Source of the DNA: an uncultured Oscillospiraceae bacterium
GTDB lineage: Bacteria > Bacillota > Clostridia > Oscillospirales > Acutalibacteraceae
Direction: 5' to 3'
Length of the DNA stretch: 8,041 bases
Assembly (NCBI GenBank): GCA_900544375.1
Contig: UQUZ01000062.1
Location: 1 to 8,041 of the forward strand
Part shown: one piece after another, positions 6,792 to 8,041 of the stretch
Position numbering within the stretch: the stretch's first letter is position 1
Layout of the letters: every line of letters begins with the position of its first letter
Program-made: the position numbers and the translations under genes
The notes under the pieces: model-generated
The model's input: only the letters and a program-made list of their open reading frames with translations
Told to the model about the DNA's origin: nothing
The model's database searches: none

Positions 6792-6836
6792 GAAAAAGGC
6801 ACGCTGCAAACTATAAAGTTTGCAGCGTGCTTTTTT
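6792..6836. terminator. Bidirectional rho-independent terminator between convergent units
   Basis: Arms GCACGCTGCAAACT (6799-6812) and AGTTTGCAGCGTGC (6817-6830) are a perfect 14-bp inverted repeat with an ATAA loop. TTTTTT follows on the plus strand (6831-6836), and on the minus strand the stem is followed by CTTTTTC (6798-6792). It therefore ends both the amidase transcript and the convergent recA-recX transcript. Confidence is very high. Confidence 0.95.
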
Positions 6837-6855
6837 CGCTTACCAGAATAATGCT

Positions 6856-6882
6856 TCACCGGATAGCAACGCGCTCACCCAT
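6856..6882 (-). other. Eight-codon open frame with strong ribosome site after recX
   Basis: GGAGGGGG (6897-6890, minus strand) lies 7 nt before an ATG that reads Met-Gly-Glu-Arg-Val-Ala-Ile-Arg and then TGA. It is 93 bp past the recX stop and just before the shared terminator, so it would be carried on the recA-recX mRNA. It may be the preserved start of a lost downstream gene, a tiny peptide, or chance. No family can be assigned. Confidence 0.25.
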
Positions 6883-6975
6883 GAGAATTCCCCCTCCGCA
6901 CCCCCGCACGGTCCGTCAGAATCTCCATCATACGGAATGACGCTCTGCTCCAACCAGCCTGAAATAACCCTGCCG

Positions 6976-7602
6976 CTACGTTTCGTACTCCACCTGCCAC
7001 ATACCGCGCTCTTCCATCGCCCGGCGTATATCCGAAAAGGAGTAGCCAAGCCTTTGGAGCGCGTTTGCCACACGGCGGCGGTCTTTCTCCGTGCCCTGAT
7101 AAGAGCTTGCATATTTGGTTTCCAGCAACATGCCCAGCCTCGCCAGCGGGTCACCCTCAATCCCACGCGCCGCCTCATAGGCCGTATCGCGTGCAACGCC
7201 GCGAGCTGCAAGCTCCTGCTCAATGCGGGCAGGGCTAAACCCCTTGCGGCGAAACAACTCATCTGCAAGGCTCTGCGCATAGGTTTCATCGTTGATAAGC
7301 CCAAGCTCCACCATGCGGGCAGCAGCAGCCTGCGCGGCCTCACGGCTGAATCCGCTGCGCATGAGTTTGCCGGCGAGCTCACGCTCGCAGTGATCGCGTA
7401 TTTCCAGCAGACACAACGCCTTTTGCTTCGCCTTATTTTCCTCTACCAGGGCAGCAAACGTTTCAAACGCTGCCTCATTGATCTCCATGCCGGAGAAAAG
7501 CCCGCAGGTCAGCCAAAATTCCCGGTTTGTCGTCAGGCGGTATTCGCCGTCGAGCAGAATATGAATCTTCTCCCCCTTGCCCTGCTGTGCCGTGAGAATC
7601 AT
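6976..7602 (-). CDS. recX: RecX, modulator of RecA filaments
   Basis: The 208-residue cytoplasmic protein matches RecX, which binds RecA-DNA filaments and limits RecA activity in recombination and SOS induction. The N-terminal ~50 residues (HILLDGEYRLTTNREFW) are the beta-rich extension typical of Firmicute RecX. The helical repeats follow with RecX signatures: ALCLLEIRDHCERELAGKL, LGLINDETYAQSLADELFRR with the invariant D-x-x-YA, KGFSPARIEQELAARGV, and RRVANALQRLGYSFSDIRRAM near the C-terminus. Its ATG overlaps the recA stop in an ATGA junction, and its ribosome site is poor, so translation is probably coupled to recA. It should be co-transcribed from the recA promoter beyond the right edge, presumably under SOS control, which cannot be seen here. 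Confidence 0.92.
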   Translation of the reverse strand: MILTAQQGKGEKIHILLDGEYRLTTNREFWLTCGLFSGMEINEAAFETFAALVEENKAKQKALCLLEIRDHCERELAGKLMRSGFSREAAQAAAARMVELGLINDETYAQSLADELFRRKGFSPARIEQELAARGVARDTAYEAARGIEGDPLARLGMLLETKYASSYQGTEKDRRRVANALQRLGYSFSDIRRAMEERGMWQVEYET

Positions 7603-8041
7603 GCTTCGTCGTCATCCACAGCGATATCGAGCTTCGCTCGCGCCGCCGCGCGGGTGGTCGGCTTGGCCGCCGGCGCCGCCTTCGGCGCAGCGGGGGTGGG
7701 AGCCGCCTGCTCCTTCGCACCTGCGGCGGGTGCAGCGCGCCGATCATTGGTCAGCTTGCCGAGATTCGCCCGGATTTTCCCCTCAATCTCATCCGCCAGT
7801 TCCGTATTCGTGCGGAACAGTTCCTTCACATTATCACGACCTTGCCCAAGGCGGCTGTCTCCATAAGAAAACCACGCGCCGCTCTTCTGGATAATATCGA
7901 GCTTCACGCCGATATCCAGCAGCTCGCCCTCGCGGGAAATGCCTTTACCATACATGATATCGAATTCCGCCTCTTTAAAAGGAGGCGCCACTTTATTTTT
8001 CACGATCTTCGCCCGCGTACGGGAGCCGACGAACTCGTTCC
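7599..8041 (-). CDS. recA: RecA recombinase, C-terminal part, cut by window edge
   Basis: About 147 C-terminal residues are present; the ATP-binding core is beyond the right edge. RecA catalyses DNA strand exchange and activates LexA self-cleavage. The stretch SRTRAKIVKNKVAPPFKEAE followed by FDIMYGKGISREGELLDIG and GAWFSYGDSRLGQGRDN is highly conserved RecA sequence, and ELFRTNTELADEIEGKIRAN is the start of the C-terminal domain. The last ~45 residues are an Ala/Pro-rich, basic linker (many Lys/Arg) ending in acidic AVDDDEA; acidic RecA tails are known to restrain filament formation, while the long Ala/Pro linker is more variable. The internal ATG at 8003 is not a start, since the conserved frame runs on to the edge. 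The stop codon overlaps the recX start. Confidence 0.97.
   Translation of the reverse strand, partial: NEFVGSRTRAKIVKNKVAPPFKEAEFDIMYGKGISREGELLDIGVKLDIIQKSGAWFSYGDSRLGQGRDNVKELFRTNTELADEIEGKIRANLGKLTNDRRAAPAAGAKEQAAPTPAAPKAAPAAKPTTRAAARAKLDIAVDDDEA

Noticed and set aside
6840..7382. 180-residue minus-strand open frame overlapping recX
   Set aside because: It is an alternative frame of recX; RecX itself is full-length and ends naturally at 6976.
6820..7866. 348-residue plus-strand open frame
   Set aside because: It is antisense to recX and recA and begins inside the terminator hairpin.

Overview
The window looks like chromosomal DNA of a GC-rich, low-copy-repeat Firmicute, most likely a gut-type Clostridia/Oscillospirales bacterium. 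This is inferred from the clear Shine-Dalgarno sites, sigma70-type (SigA-like) promoters, compact terminators, a recA-recX pair, an exported CHAP-type cysteine amidase with a membrane anchor, and a cytoplasmic GH2 beta-mannosidase paired with a single-polypeptide carrier. No transposase, integrase, CRISPR array, tRNA or rRNA is visible.

Layout. Positions 1-152 are regulatory: a leftward promoter for a gene that lies beyond the left edge carries a perfect 10-3-10 palindrome just downstream of its -10 box, and upstream of it sits a terminator-like hairpin. Positions about 153-620 hold the decayed 3' part of a minus-strand protein gene of unknown family, with an in-frame TAG and a frameshift. 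A terminator at 679-718 closes the next transcription unit, a minus-strand operon of an OPA-type MFS carrier (3351-4625) followed 32 bp later by a beta-mannosidase (745-3318). The 160-bp gap at 4641-4800 holds two back-to-back promoters. The rightward one drives a small metal-dependent phosphodiesterase/phosphatase of the alkaline phosphatase superfamily (4801-5736), followed by a secreted, membrane-tethered CHAP amidase (5811-6782). A perfect 14-bp bidirectional terminator (6799-6830 plus T tracts) separates this from the convergent recA-recX operon, of which recX is complete (6976-7602) and recA is cut by the right edge (7599-8041).

How the genes work together. The carrier and beta-mannosidase form a plausible import-and-hydrolyse unit: the enzyme has no signal peptide, so its beta-mannoside substrate must enter the cell, probably through its operon partner. 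The carrier belongs by motif to the organophosphate:phosphate antiporter type, and a phosphoryl-ester hydrolase is transcribed divergently from the same control region, so a phosphorylated or phosphodiester-linked mannoside is a reasonable but untested substrate idea. The amidase and recA-recX are probably unrelated to sugar use. Nothing here is clearly a new multi-gene system. The best leads are the carrier/mannosidase/phosphodiesterase module with its shared divergent control region, the eroded gene beside it, and a 15-bp sequence shared by two promoter regions.
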